In this document: positions 1-7,829 of the stretch, piece after piece
Layout of the letters: each line of letters starts with the position of its first letter
Position numbering within the stretch: the stretch's first letter is position 1
Assembly (NCBI GenBank): GCA_021795215.1
Contig: JAJYPS010000023.1
Span: forward strand, 1-32,547
Length of the DNA: 32,547 nt
DNA from: Actinomycetes bacterium
GTDB taxonomy: Bacteria > Actinomycetota > Acidimicrobiia > Acidimicrobiales > JAKAOS01
Direction: 5' to 3'
Notes under the pieces: model-generated
The model's input: the letters and a program-made list of their open reading frames with translations, nothing else
What the model was told of the DNA's origin: nothing
Databases searched by the model: none
Position numbers and translations under genes: made by a program

Positions 1-63
1 CGGTGGATGGAGCCCCGGCCAAGGCGAGCCCCGGCCCCGGCCCCGCCCCGGTGGATGGAGCCC
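1..63. repeat. 15-bp direct repeat pair in GC-rich leader
   Basis: The 15-mer CGGTGGATGGAGCCC occurs at 1-15 and again at 49-63, separated by a C/G-rich stretch made of GCCCCGG-like units. It resembles the other intergenic short-repeat arrays of this window (before rsmD and before smc). No gene is visible here. The array may continue beyond the window edge. Confidence 0.7.
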
Positions 64-80
64 GGTCGTGTGCCGATATA

Positions 81-86
81 TAGGGT
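81..86 (+). promoter_or_regulatory. putative -10 element (TAGGGT) upstream of the hydrolase
   Basis: TAGGGT fits the actinobacterial TANNNT -10 pattern and sits in a locally AT-richer stretch (GATATATAGGGT) after the GC-rich repeats. It would give a leader of roughly 90 nt before the GTG at 182. A 17-codon ORF (ATG 135 to TGA 188) lies in that leader and overlaps the hydrolase start. No convincing -35 is seen. Confidence 0.35.
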
Positions 87-181
87 GGCCCCCTCCGGCG
101 CCGGTATGGTGTGCTGTCTTCCCGGACTGCCGACATGACCGACTTGCCCCTGACCGACTTCGATCCCGTGGACCGCGGGCC

Positions 182-940
182 GTGCTGACGTCGTTCGCCT
201 CCGGTGCGGTGTTCGGCTCCCGCTACGGCTGCGGGCGACCGTGGCTGGTGGCGCTGCACGGATGGGACAGGACTCACGCCGACTTCGACAGAGCGTTCGG
301 AGAGTCGTCGCCGGACGGGCCGTCCGACGGGCTGGCGATAGACCTGCCCGGTTTCGGCGCCACGCCGCCACCTCCGGTCGCTTGGGGATCGGCGGAGTAC
401 GCCGCTTTCCTGGAGCCGCTGGTGGCCGAGGTGGCGGCCGAGCGTGGCGGACCGGTGGTGGTGGTGGGGCACTCGTTCGGAGGAAGGGTGGCGGTGCTGC
501 TTGGGGCGTCCCGGCCGGACCTGGTGAAGGGCCTGGTGCTGACGGGAGTGCCGCTGCTGCGGAGGGATGGCCCGCGCCCTGCCCCGGCTACCGCCTACCG
601 TCTGGCCCGTGCAGCGAACAGGATCGGGCTGATCGGCGCCGGGCGGATGGAGCAGTACCGGCGCCGGTACGGATCGGCGGACTACCGGAAGGCGACGGGG
701 ACGGTGAGGGACAGCTTCGTGCGGCTGGTGAACGAGGACTACGGGGAGGTGCTGGCGAAGCTGGCCTGTCCGGTGGAGCTGGTGTGGGGAAGCAGGGACG
801 ACCAGGTGCCGCCGGAGGTGGCCCGGAGAGTGGCGGCGATGCTGCCGGATGCCAGGCTTACCGAGTGCGACGGGGTGGGGCACCTGCTGCCGCTGGAGGC
901 TCCGGCGGCACTGCGGGCGGCGGCTGGGAGGTTGAGGTGA
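182..940 (+). CDS. alpha/beta hydrolase
   Basis: This is an alpha/beta-hydrolase-fold enzyme of about 252 residues from the GTG at 182. Family hallmarks are visible: the oxyanion strand ALHGW (about residues 24-28), the nucleophile elbow GHSFGG (Ser about 98), an acid in GSRDDQVPP and the catalytic His in GVGHLLPLE. The substrate cannot be read from the sequence. The track ORF starts at 68, but the first 38 residues look like translated leader (Pro/Cys/Arg-rich, unlike any hydrolase N terminus), so I prefer GTG 182. The stop (TGA 938-940) overlaps the GTG (937) of the next gene, so the two are probably translationally coupled, possibly linking this hydrolase to envelope precursor metabolism. 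The start remains uncertain because no strong Shine-Dalgarno (SD) sequence is present. Confidence 0.85.
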   Translation: MLTSFASGAVFGSRYGCGRPWLVALHGWDRTHADFDRAFGESSPDGPSDGLAIDLPGFGATPPPPVAWGSAEYAAFLEPLVAEVAAERGGPVVVVGHSFGGRVAVLLGASRPDLVKGLVLTGVPLLRRDGPRPAPATAYRLARAANRIGLIGAGRMEQYRRRYGSADYRKATGTVRDSFVRLVNEDYGEVLAKLACPVELVWGSRDDQVPPEVARRVAAMLPDARLTECDGVGHLLPLEAPAALRAAAGRLR

Positions 941-2535
941 ACGTCGTGCCGGTGGTCGTGACGGCGGGAGCGGCCGCCGCGGCCGTCCCCGGCGGGCTGC
1001 GATGGCTGCGGGTGGCGCAGCGGGAGCACTACCTGCCCGGCTCCACGTCCCGTTTCGCCAAGCGGTGGTGGCTGTCGACCGGCTGGGCCAACCTGGGGAT
1101 GGGACTGGGGTCGGTGGGTGCGGCCGCCGCTGCGTCATGGTTCCCGTGGACGGCGCTGGTGAGCGAGGGGCTTGTGGCGGCGGGGCCGCTGGGCCTGAAG
1201 GTGAGGGGCCGGGCCAAGCCGCTCGCCTGGACGCCTCGCATGCGGTCTCTGGCGGGGGTGTGGGCCGGCAGCGAAGCGGTGGTGCTGGGTACGTCGGCGG
1301 TTATGGCCTGGCGGGGAATACCCGGCTGGGCGACGGTGGCGGCAGTTGCGCCGGTGGCGTGTCCTGTGCTGGTGGACGCGGCCCTCGCGGCGACGGCCCC
1401 GTTCCAGCGCCGGTCGGCCAGCCGGTGGATCGACAAGGCACGGCAGCGGCTGGAGAGCGTGGGTCCGGTGGTGGTCGGGGTGACCGGGTCGTACGGCAAG
1501 ACGACCACGAAGGGTTACATAGCCCACCTGTGCAGTCGGAGGTGGTCGGTGCTGGCCAGCCCCGCCAGCTTCAACAACGCACTGGGGCTGGCACGGACGG
1601 TGAACGAGAACCTGGCTGCGGGGACCGAGGTGCTGGTGGCCGAGATGGGGGCGTTCGGGCCTGGAGAGATCGCCCGACTGTGCAGCTGGATGCACCCCCG
1701 CGTGGGCGTCATCACGGCGCTGGGGCCTGTGCATCTGGAGCGTTTCGGCAGCGAGGAGGCGATAGCCAGGGCCAAGGCGGAACTGGTCCATGCGGCCGAC
1801 GTGGCGGTGATAAACGTGAACTATCCCCGGCTTGCCGCCCTGGCGGACGACCTGGAGCGTTCCGGAAAGCGGGTGTGGCGCTGCTCGGGTCGCTGCACTC
1901 CGCCGACCGGTGTGGTGGTGCGCCAGGAGGACGACGGAGTGGTGGTGGAGATGACGCCGCCTCCAGGGGCTCCCGGGGGGTTGGAGCCCGCCCGGGCGAG
2001 GCTGGAGTCGGTGCCGGGAGCGACCGGCAACGTGGCGTGCGCGCTGGCGGCCGCGCTGGAGATGGGTGTGCCGTGGGAGGACGCGGTGGCGGGGCTGGGC
2101 TCGCTGCCGGTAGCGTCTCACCGGCTGGAGCCGCAACTTGCGCCCAGCGGAGCGGTCGTGCTGGACGACACCTACAACTCCAACCCGGCGGGTGCGAGGC
2201 TTGCCCTGCAGACCCTGGCGCAGGTCGGATCGGGTGGGAGGCGGGTGGTGGTCACCCCGGGCATGGTGGAGCTGGGGCGGCTGCAGCACCAGGAGAATGC
2301 TTCGTTCGCCAAGGAGGCGGCGGCTGCGGCGACCGATCTGGTAGTGGTGGGCCGGACCAACAGGTCGGCACTGGTGGAAGGGGCCAGGGAGGTGGAGTCG
2401 GGGCGCAACGGCGCAGGCGCGGCACGGCTGAAACTGGTGAGGTCCAGGGACGAGGCGGTCGCTTGGGTGAGGGAGACGCTGGGCGACGGTGACGCCGTGC
2501 TGTACGAGAACGACCTGCCGGACCACTTTCCGTAG
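937..2535 (+). CDS. membrane-anchored MurF-type Mur ligase
   Basis: A 532-residue Mur ligase. Residues 1 to about 155 are hydrophobic, with several predicted membrane segments (around 1-20, 50-88, 106-152), in place of the usual soluble MurF uridine-nucleotide-binding domain. The central ATPase domain starts with the P-loop GSYGKTTTK (about 184-192), followed by SFNNALGLARTVNE and the MAEMGAFGPGEI-like region. The C-terminal domain carries DDTYNSNP, the MurF-type signature, and ends in ENDLPDHFP. MurF joins D-Ala-D-Ala to UDP-MurNAc-tripeptide; the D-Ala-D-Ala ligase directly downstream supports that chemistry here. The membrane region suggests action at the inner face of the membrane or on a lipid-linked substrate (inference). 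The GTG start overlaps the upstream stop (GTGA). I believe this architecture belongs to a known but little-characterised branch; a canonical murF may exist elsewhere in the genome. Confidence 0.88.
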   Translation: MNVVPVVVTAGAAAAAVPGGLRWLRVAQREHYLPGSTSRFAKRWWLSTGWANLGMGLGSVGAAAAASWFPWTALVSEGLVAAGPLGLKVRGRAKPLAWTPRMRSLAGVWAGSEAVVLGTSAVMAWRGIPGWATVAAVAPVACPVLVDAALAATAPFQRRSASRWIDKARQRLESVGPVVVGVTGSYGKTTTKGYIAHLCSRRWSVLASPASFNNALGLARTVNENLAAGTEVLVAEMGAFGPGEIARLCSWMHPRVGVITALGPVHLERFGSEEAIARAKAELVHAADVAVINVNYPRLAALADDLERSGKRVWRCSGRCTPPTGVVVRQEDDGVVVEMTPPPGAPGGLEPARARLESVPGATGNVACALAAALEMGVPWEDAVAGLGSLPVASHRLEPQLAPSGAVVLDDTYNSNPAGARLALQTLAQVGSGGRRVVVTPGMVELGRLQHQENASFAKEAAAAATDLVVVGRTNRSALVEGAREVESGRNGAGAARLKLVRSRDEAVAWVRETLGDGDAVLYENDLPDHFP

Positions 2536-2647
2536 TCCGGGGAGGCGGGACGGCTGGGAACCGATTGCGCTCCGGGGCGGCAGTGGGAGCGGGTGATGGC
2601 GAAGTGCGGGCGGCGAGCGCCCCGGTGGCTAGATGGGAGGCCGGTCA

Positions 2648-3763
2648 GTGGCGGTAGGGGTGGTATTCGGCGGTCCGTCGCCGGAGCACGACGTGAGCGT
2701 CTTGACGGGGCTTCAGGCGGCACGGGCACTGGCAGGCTCAGGTCGGCAGGTGAGCCTGCTCTACTGGTCCAAAGCCGGCGAGTGGTACGAGGTGGCAGGA
2801 TCACCGGAGGCTGAGGCGTTCCTGGAGGGAGTGCCCAGAGGGTCCGCCGAGCTGTCCCTGGTGAGCGGCCCGGGCGGTGGGTTCGTCGTCAAGGGCGGCC
2901 GCTTCGCCCGCGAGCGGAAGGTCCCGATGGAGGCTGCGCTGGTCTGCTGCCACGGTGGGCCCGGGGAAGACGGCACGCTGCAGGGTCTGCTGGACAGCTG
3001 CGGCGTGAGCTATGCGGGACCGACTGCGGCGGGAGCGGCTCTGGGCATGGACAAGCTTGCCTTCGGCGGCCTGATGACCGCGGCCGGGCTGCCCACCCTT
3101 CGCAGGGCGCTGGTGACCGGAGACGGGTTCGTGGACGGGCCGCCGGGACCGGGCGGACCGTACATAGTCAAGCCCCGCTTCGGCGGCTCTTCGATCGGCA
3201 TCGAGGTGGTGGACGACGCGGCGACGGCGACCGCTCTGGCCAAGTCCAGCCGCCACCTGCGCCGCGGCGGGGTGGTGGAGCAGTGGAGGGGGGATCTGGC
3301 AGACGTCAACATCGCCGTGCGCACGTGGCCGGCGTTGCAGCTGTCTGCCATCGAGCGCCCGCTGCGCAGTACGGGTAGGGAGATCCTCTCGTACTCCGAC
3401 AAGTACGTGGGGGGCCAGGGGATGGTCTCGGCTCCCAGGGAGCTGCCGGCGAAGCTGCCGGCCGATACCGCCGATCGTATCCGGCAGCTCGCGGCGGCGA
3501 TCGTGGTGCTGGCGGGCGTGCGAGGGGTTGCCAGGATCGATTTCCTGGTCGGCGAGCAGGGGGAGATCTTCGTCAACGAGATCAACACGATCCCAGGGTC
3601 GATGTCCAAGTACCTGTGGGTCCAGCCGGACGTCCAGTTCTCCAAGCTGCTCCACGACATGCTGGACGAAGCGGCAGCCCGGCCGTCGGTGGCTTACACC
3701 AGCGAGGGTGCCGACGGAACCGCGCTGCGCAGCGCAGGCAGCATCGCCTCGAAGCTGGCCTGA
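2648..3763 (+). CDS. ddl: D-alanine--D-alanine ligase
   Basis: An ATP-grasp enzyme of 371 residues that condenses two D-Ala with ATP for peptidoglycan synthesis in the cytoplasm. It has the N-terminal VVFGGPSPEHDVS motif, the CHGGPGEDGTLQG loop, the central lysine region YIVKPRFGGSSIG, and the metal-binding/product loop FVNEINTIPGSMS near the C terminus, all typical of Ddl. The track ORF starts at ATG 2633, but GGGAGG (2635-2640) lies 7 nt before GTG 2648, so GTG 2648 is the better start. It follows the MurF-like gene by about 110 nt and probably supplies its dipeptide substrate. Confidence 0.95.
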   Translation: MAVGVVFGGPSPEHDVSVLTGLQAARALAGSGRQVSLLYWSKAGEWYEVAGSPEAEAFLEGVPRGSAELSLVSGPGGGFVVKGGRFARERKVPMEAALVCCHGGPGEDGTLQGLLDSCGVSYAGPTAAGAALGMDKLAFGGLMTAAGLPTLRRALVTGDGFVDGPPGPGGPYIVKPRFGGSSIGIEVVDDAATATALAKSSRHLRRGGVVEQWRGDLADVNIAVRTWPALQLSAIERPLRSTGREILSYSDKYVGGQGMVSAPRELPAKLPADTADRIRQLAAAIVVLAGVRGVARIDFLVGEQGEIFVNEINTIPGSMSKYLWVQPDVQFSKLLHDMLDEAAARPSVAYTSEGADGTALRSAGSIASKLA

Positions 3764-3831
3764 GCCGGGGGCCACCGTGAGGGCGGCGGTCCGCGTCTGC
3801 TGTCGGGTCCCAAGGCGACACTGCAGGGCCG

Positions 3832-3837
3832 TAGCAT
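3832..3837 (+). promoter_or_regulatory. putative -10 (TAGCAT) for a leaderless mRNA
   Basis: TAGCAT ends 6 nt before the GTG start at 3844. With the usual 6-8 nt from -10 to +1 the transcript would begin at or next to the start codon. No SD sequence is present, in agreement with a leaderless message. The -35 is not clear. Confidence 0.45.
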
Positions 3838-3843
3838 GAAGCC

Positions 3844-4461
3844 GTGGCGTTCCGCACCGCCGATCTTGGTCAGTCGGAGGACATGGTGGCGGACCTGCGC
3901 CCGCACTGGTCGGTGCTGATGCCGCCCGGCGTTCTCTCGGCGGTCGTGCTCGCCTCGGCGGTGACGCTCGACCTACTTTTCCCGGGTATGCCGGTGGCGG
4001 CGCTGGTGCTGCTGGTGCTGTGCATCTTCGCCTCTGCGGCATACTTTGCTTGGGCGGCGGTCAAGAGGGCGTCGGTCCACTACGTGTTGACCACCGACCG
4101 GATCGTCATGACGTGGGGGGTGTTGTCCAGGCATGGGAGGGAGCTGCCGCTGTGGCGGGTGGCCGACCTGTCGTATCGTCAGACGGTGCTGCAGAGGGTC
4201 CTCCGGTCCGGCACGGTTTCGATCTACACCGGAGCAGGGGAGCGGCCAACGGATCTGGCCCACGTGCCTGGGCCCGACCGGCTCCACCACGCGGTGTGGG
4301 TGCAGGTGGAGGGTGGCCGCAGGCGGCGGCGGTGGGTGCAGGAGGGCTCGGGGAAGTTGACCGTCCCGGAGCAGCTGGAGAAGCTGTACGAGCTGAAGCG
4401 GCGCGGCGCCATCTCCGACGAGCAGTTCCGCACGCAGACCGACGCTCTTTTCGACAGTTAG
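3844..4461 (+). CDS. PH-domain (bPH2-like) membrane protein with C-terminal SHOCT domain
   Basis: A 205-residue protein with two hydrophobic helices (about 20-45 and 48-72), then a bacterial PH-like domain (YVLTTDRIVMTWGVLSRHGRELPLWRVADLSYRQTVLQRVL), the pattern of DUF304/bPH2 proteins. A basic linker (GGRRRRRW) leads to a SHOCT module (LEKLYELKRRGAISDEQF), a short C-terminal helical domain often found in oligomeric or membrane-associated bacterial proteins. The molecular role is not known; bPH2 proteins are membrane proteins thought to act in envelope processes. It stands alone on the + strand between ddl and the methyltransferase gene. The start GTG 3844 is chosen because of the -10-like TAGCAT just upstream. 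Confidence 0.85.
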   Translation: MAFRTADLGQSEDMVADLRPHWSVLMPPGVLSAVVLASAVTLDLLFPGMPVAALVLLVLCIFASAAYFAWAAVKRASVHYVLTTDRIVMTWGVLSRHGRELPLWRVADLSYRQTVLQRVLRSGTVSIYTGAGERPTDLAHVPGPDRLHHAVWVQVEGGRRRRRWVQEGSGKLTVPEQLEKLYELKRRGAISDEQFRTQTDALFDS

Positions 4462-4547
4462 GGATCTGCCGGTACCGGCCGGGCTCGCGGATACCCGGCT
4501 CGCCGACGCCCGGCGCGGCGCGGCGGGGCAGCGCAGCGCTGCAGATC

Positions 4548-4565
4548 GCCCCGTTTCGTCGGGGC
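4548..4565 (+). terminator. short hairpin between PH-SHOCT gene and methyltransferase gene
   Basis: GCCCCG-TTTCGT-CGGGGC is a perfect 6-bp stem with a 6-nt loop in the 109-nt gap. There is no T-run. It ends 5 nt before GTG 4571, so it could be a factor-assisted terminator or could affect initiation of the next gene. Confidence 0.3.
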
Positions 4566-4570
4566 CACTG

Positions 4571-5476
4571 GTGTGGGAGCATGGGGACATGCCTCCGGAG
4601 GACTGCGCAGAGCTGGCCCGCTACTGGGCCGAGTCGCTCGCCGAATGGGCTATCCCCGACGAGATACTGGCCAAGGCTCCCGAGCCGCCCTGGGGACTGC
4701 CTCCGGGCCTGTTCACCCCTCCGCCAGAGCCTGCCGACACCCCGTCGAGGAGGGTGGCGCTGGCTCCGCTGCAGGCAAAGCCGGGAGGTGGCAGTGTGCT
4801 GGACATCGGTGCCGGCGGGGGAGCGGCCAGCTTTGCGCTGGTTCCCCCGGCCACCAGGCTGACTGCTGTGGACCAGTCGCCGGCCATGCTGCGGTCGTTC
4901 GCCGAACGGGCCGCCGAGCGCGGCGTGGAAGCCGTCACGGTGGAGGGAAGCTGGCCGGACGTCGCTGTATCGGTCGATCCGGCCGACGTGGTGGTGTGCC
5001 ACAACGTGCTCTACAACGTGGCCGACCCCGTCCCGTTCCTCACGGCGCTGACGGAGCACGCCGAGCTGAGGGTGGTGATCCAGATCACGGCGAACCATCC
5101 GCGTGCCAGGCTCTCGCCCCTGTGGAGCCGGTTCTGGGGCATCACGATGCCGCAGCGTCCTCGTGCCACCGACGCGCTGGATCTCGTACGGGCGATGGGA
5201 CTGCCCGCGGAGTCGCAGAGCTTCACCACTGCCCGACCGCCGGTCGAGAACCGGTCCGAGCTGGTGGCTTTCGTGCGGCGGCAGCTGTGCGTGGGCCCGG
5301 AACGGGACGGGGAGATAGAGCGCTGGATCTCGGAGAACGGGTTCGGCGAGCGCCAGGCGGTCTGCATCTGGTGGGACACCGGTCGCATACAGCGGTCGCG
5401 GTACGAGTTGGACGACGTTCCGGCGGTGATCCAGCCCGATCTGCCGGACGACGACCAGGCGCCTGCGGTCGCCTGA
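4571..5476 (+). CDS. class I SAM-dependent methyltransferase
   Basis: A 301-residue (or 295 from ATG 4589) Rossmann-fold methyltransferase. SAM motif I is VLDIGAGGGAASF (about 77-89), motif II has the acidic TAVDQSPAMLRSF, and the motif IV region is ADVVVCHNVLYNV. The substrate is not apparent; a conserved-looking 65-residue N-terminal helical part (CAELARYWAESLAEWAIPDEIL) precedes the fold. The C-terminal tail is acidic. Two starts are possible; GGGAG at 4575-4578 is about 10 nt before ATG 4589, which I slightly prefer, but the longer frame is given. The downstream ATPase gene starts only 14 nt after the stop and is probably co-transcribed. Confidence 0.8.
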   Translation: MWEHGDMPPEDCAELARYWAESLAEWAIPDEILAKAPEPPWGLPPGLFTPPPEPADTPSRRVALAPLQAKPGGGSVLDIGAGGGAASFALVPPATRLTAVDQSPAMLRSFAERAAERGVEAVTVEGSWPDVAVSVDPADVVVCHNVLYNVADPVPFLTALTEHAELRVVIQITANHPRARLSPLWSRFWGITMPQRPRATDALDLVRAMGLPAESQSFTTARPPVENRSELVAFVRRQLCVGPERDGEIERWISENGFGERQAVCIWWDTGRIQRSRYELDDVPAVIQPDLPDDDQAPAVA

Positions 5477-5490
5477 CGGCCGGCAGCCCT

Positions 5491-6804
5491 TTGTACCTGG
5501 GTAGAGGGAAGGACGGCTCGCTGCTCTTCACGCCGGCGGAGTCGGGGCTGCTGGTGCTCGGACCTCCCAGGTCGGGCAAGTCGGCTGCGATCGTCGTGCC
5601 GAACGTGCTGGGTGCCACGGGGCCGGTCGTGTCGACTTCGACCAAGACCGACGTGATGGAGGCTACCAGCGGCTGCCGTGCGCGGCAGGGGGACTGCCTG
5701 CTGTACGACCCGTCGGGGTCGGTCGACGCACCTCGGGGAGTAAGGCGGGTGACCTGGTCCCCGGTATCGGCCGCCTCCAGTTGGGATGGCGCTTTGGAGG
5801 TGACCCGAGCGCTGGTGCGCTCCGCCCACGGCATGGTCGGTCCGGACTCCCGGCACTGGTCGGAGCGTGCGGAAGCACTGCTGGCCCCGTTGTTCCACGC
5901 CGCCTGGCTGGCAGGCGAGGGGCCCGAGCGGGTGTCGGAGTGGGTCCACCGCCACCACGTGGCCGACTCCCAGGACGTGTTGCACGCCAACGGTGCCGAC
6001 TTCGCCGCAGGGGTGCTCGACGGTATTGCCGCCACCGACGAGAGGGAGCGATCCGGCATATTCTCCACCGCCGCGGGCGTGCTCGCCGCCTACCGGTCGG
6101 AAGGGGCCCGGTCCTCCTCCTCCGACTCCGAGGTGTCCCGGTTCGATCCGGCGGTGTTCGTGTCCGGCGGCGACACGCTCTACGTCTGTGCGCCGGCGAC
6201 GTCGCAGTCGCTGACCGCCCCGCTGGTGAGCGGTCTGGTCGACCGCATTCGCGCAGCCACCTACGCGGTCCACGGCTCCGGGACACGGACCGACGGCAAA
6301 CCTCCGGCGCGGCCCCGCCCTGCGGTCCTGCTGGCTCTGGACGAAGTGGCCAACATCGCGCCTCTGCCGGACCTGCCCGCAGTCGCATCGGAGGGAGGCG
6401 GTCAGGGCCTCGTCACGCTGGCGTGCCTGCAGGACCTGTCCCAGGCTCGGTCCCGCTGGGGTGACCAGGCGAGCGGCTTCATGTCACTGTTCGGCGCCAA
6501 GCTGTTCCTGCCTGGCATAGCCGACGTGCAGACGCTGGAGGCGGTATCGACTCTGATAGGCGACCGGCAGGTTGCGCTGCACAGCCGGACGCGGGGCCGG
6601 GGACGGAGCGGTTGGTCCTCCTCGTCCGGATCGACCACCGGGTTCCGGCGGCGGATGCCTCCCGATCTGCTGTCGAGGGGCCGGCCGGGAAGCGCCTTGT
6701 GGCTGCAGGGCGGGGAGCAGCCCCGCTCGGTACGGCTCACTCCCTGGTACTCCGCCTCACCCTGGAGGGAGCTCGCCGCCGCAGGTGCCCCTCCGCCGAG
6801 CTGA
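5491..6804 (+). CDS. VirD4/TraG-like ATPase (conjugative coupling-protein family)
   Basis: About 437 residues from TTG 5491. The Walker A motif GPPRSGKSA (about 24-32) sits almost at the N terminus, a STKTDVM stretch follows, and Walker B is VLLALDEVANI (about 279-289), followed by VTLACLQDLSQARSRWG, typical of TraG/TraD/VirD4 coupling proteins and their TraM-recognition end region. Such proteins are hexameric ATPases that recruit DNA or protein to type IV secretion channels. The usual N-terminal transmembrane helices are missing, and no relaxase or mating-channel gene lies nearby, so it is an orphan. No ATG/GTG lies in frame between the upstream stop and Walker A, so TTG is the likely start; the SD is poor. 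It is probably in an operon with the methyltransferase. The function is unknown. Confidence 0.82.
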   Translation: MYLGRGKDGSLLFTPAESGLLVLGPPRSGKSAAIVVPNVLGATGPVVSTSTKTDVMEATSGCRARQGDCLLYDPSGSVDAPRGVRRVTWSPVSAASSWDGALEVTRALVRSAHGMVGPDSRHWSERAEALLAPLFHAAWLAGEGPERVSEWVHRHHVADSQDVLHANGADFAAGVLDGIAATDERERSGIFSTAAGVLAAYRSEGARSSSSDSEVSRFDPAVFVSGGDTLYVCAPATSQSLTAPLVSGLVDRIRAATYAVHGSGTRTDGKPPARPRPAVLLALDEVANIAPLPDLPAVASEGGGQGLVTLACLQDLSQARSRWGDQASGFMSLFGAKLFLPGIADVQTLEAVSTLIGDRQVALHSRTRGRGRSGWSSSSGSTTGFRRRMPPDLLSRGRPGSALWLQGGEQPRSVRLTPWYSASPWRELAAAGAPPPS

Positions 6805-6828
6805 ACGGCTCGGCCCCTGACTGTCCCC

Positions 6829-7755
6829 TCAGCCCGCGGTCGACCTCTTTCGGTTTCGCCTCTCGGCTCGCTCCAGCTCCCTCTGGACGTCGTTCCACGT
6901 CAGGGGGTCGGGGTCCAGCCCTGCGTTCTGCGCCTTCTCTCCCCGCACCCATATCAGCGCAGCCGTGCCCCACAGCACCAGGATGCCGGCGAGCTTCGTC
7001 ACCGCCCCCGCCACCTGCTGGTCGGCCAGCGGGCTCAGGCCGAACAGCCCCGAGTGGTCGGCGTAGACGGCGTAGAAAGGATGCTGGGCAAAGATGAACA
7101 GCAGTGCCGGGAAGTTGGGAAGGATCGATATCACGAACAGGTACCCCATCCGACCGCCGATCGACAGGTGCCTGCCGTCCGGCAGGAGCCTCAGGACGGG
7201 AAGCCACATCACCAGCCCCGCAAGGCACAGAGCGACCTCCACCGCCGCGTCCAGGAGCCACGAATGCGCCTGTGCGTCGACCACGTCAGGGCTAAGGCAC
7301 CCGAGGGCGACAGTCGAGAAGATCAGCGCGGCGGGCACCGGCCGGGTGATCGCCCGCAGCCCGGTGTCGACCAGCCTGTTCCGTGTTGCCGAGGCGTAGG
7401 CGGACCGCGGGATACCGAGCAGCAGCAAGGGTGCCGACACCAGCACCAGCAGGAGCTGCTGAACCATGCGGGCCAGCAGCGACCAGTGCTGCGCCAGGTC
7501 CGCCACCGGCCACGTGACCGCCGTCGCCACCGAGGCCAGTCCCAATCCGAAACAGGTCACCTGTCCCGTAGTAGGTTGCCCGAGCGCCCGCTTCCAACGG
7601 CCCACCGGAAGACCGAACAGCAACTGGCAGTAGCCGACGGCAGAAGTGGCGATCAGGACCCAGGCAACCGGGTGCCAGTGCCATGCCCAAGGAGAGCCGC
7701 CCACCTTGCAGATCGTAGATGCTGGCACAGGCCCGGGGAAGTGGGAAGCGGACAC
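6829..7755 (-). CDS. CtaG-family cytochrome c oxidase assembly protein (copy 1)
   Basis: A 308-residue integral membrane protein of the CtaG_Caa3 family, which in Bacillus is needed to assemble a functional caa3-type cytochrome c oxidase, probably through copper delivery. Family features are visible: WAWHWHPVAWV at the N terminus, DLAQHWSLLARMVQQLLLVLVSAPLLLLG, then GYLFVISILPNFPALLFIFAQHPFY, with about seven hydrophobic helices and a charged cytoplasmic tail (RELERAERRNRKRS). The start is GTG at 7755. It lies 74 nt downstream of the phosphatase gene on the same strand and converges with the TraG-like gene, leaving 24 nt between their stops. A second CtaG gene lies at 9.4 kb in the opposite direction. 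Confidence 0.88.
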   Translation of the reverse strand: MSASHFPGPVPASTICKVGGSPWAWHWHPVAWVLIATSAVGYCQLLFGLPVGRWKRALGQPTTGQVTCFGLGLASVATAVTWPVADLAQHWSLLARMVQQLLLVLVSAPLLLLGIPRSAYASATRNRLVDTGLRAITRPVPAALIFSTVALGCLSPDVVDAQAHSWLLDAAVEVALCLAGLVMWLPVLRLLPDGRHLSIGGRMGYLFVISILPNFPALLFIFAQHPFYAVYADHSGLFGLSPLADQQVAGAVTKLAGILVLWGTAALIWVRGEKAQNAGLDPDPLTWNDVQRELERAERRNRKRSTAG

Positions 7756-7829
7756 CGGACCGAGACCGACTGCGGGAGAGTCGATCCGTTGCAGCCGCCC
7801 GACGGGTTCCTGGGAGCCCAGGTCGCGAG

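Noticed and set aside
1135-2526. 463-residue minus-strand ORF
   Set aside because: It lies fully antisense to the MurF-like gene and has His/Arg/Gln-rich composition without domains.
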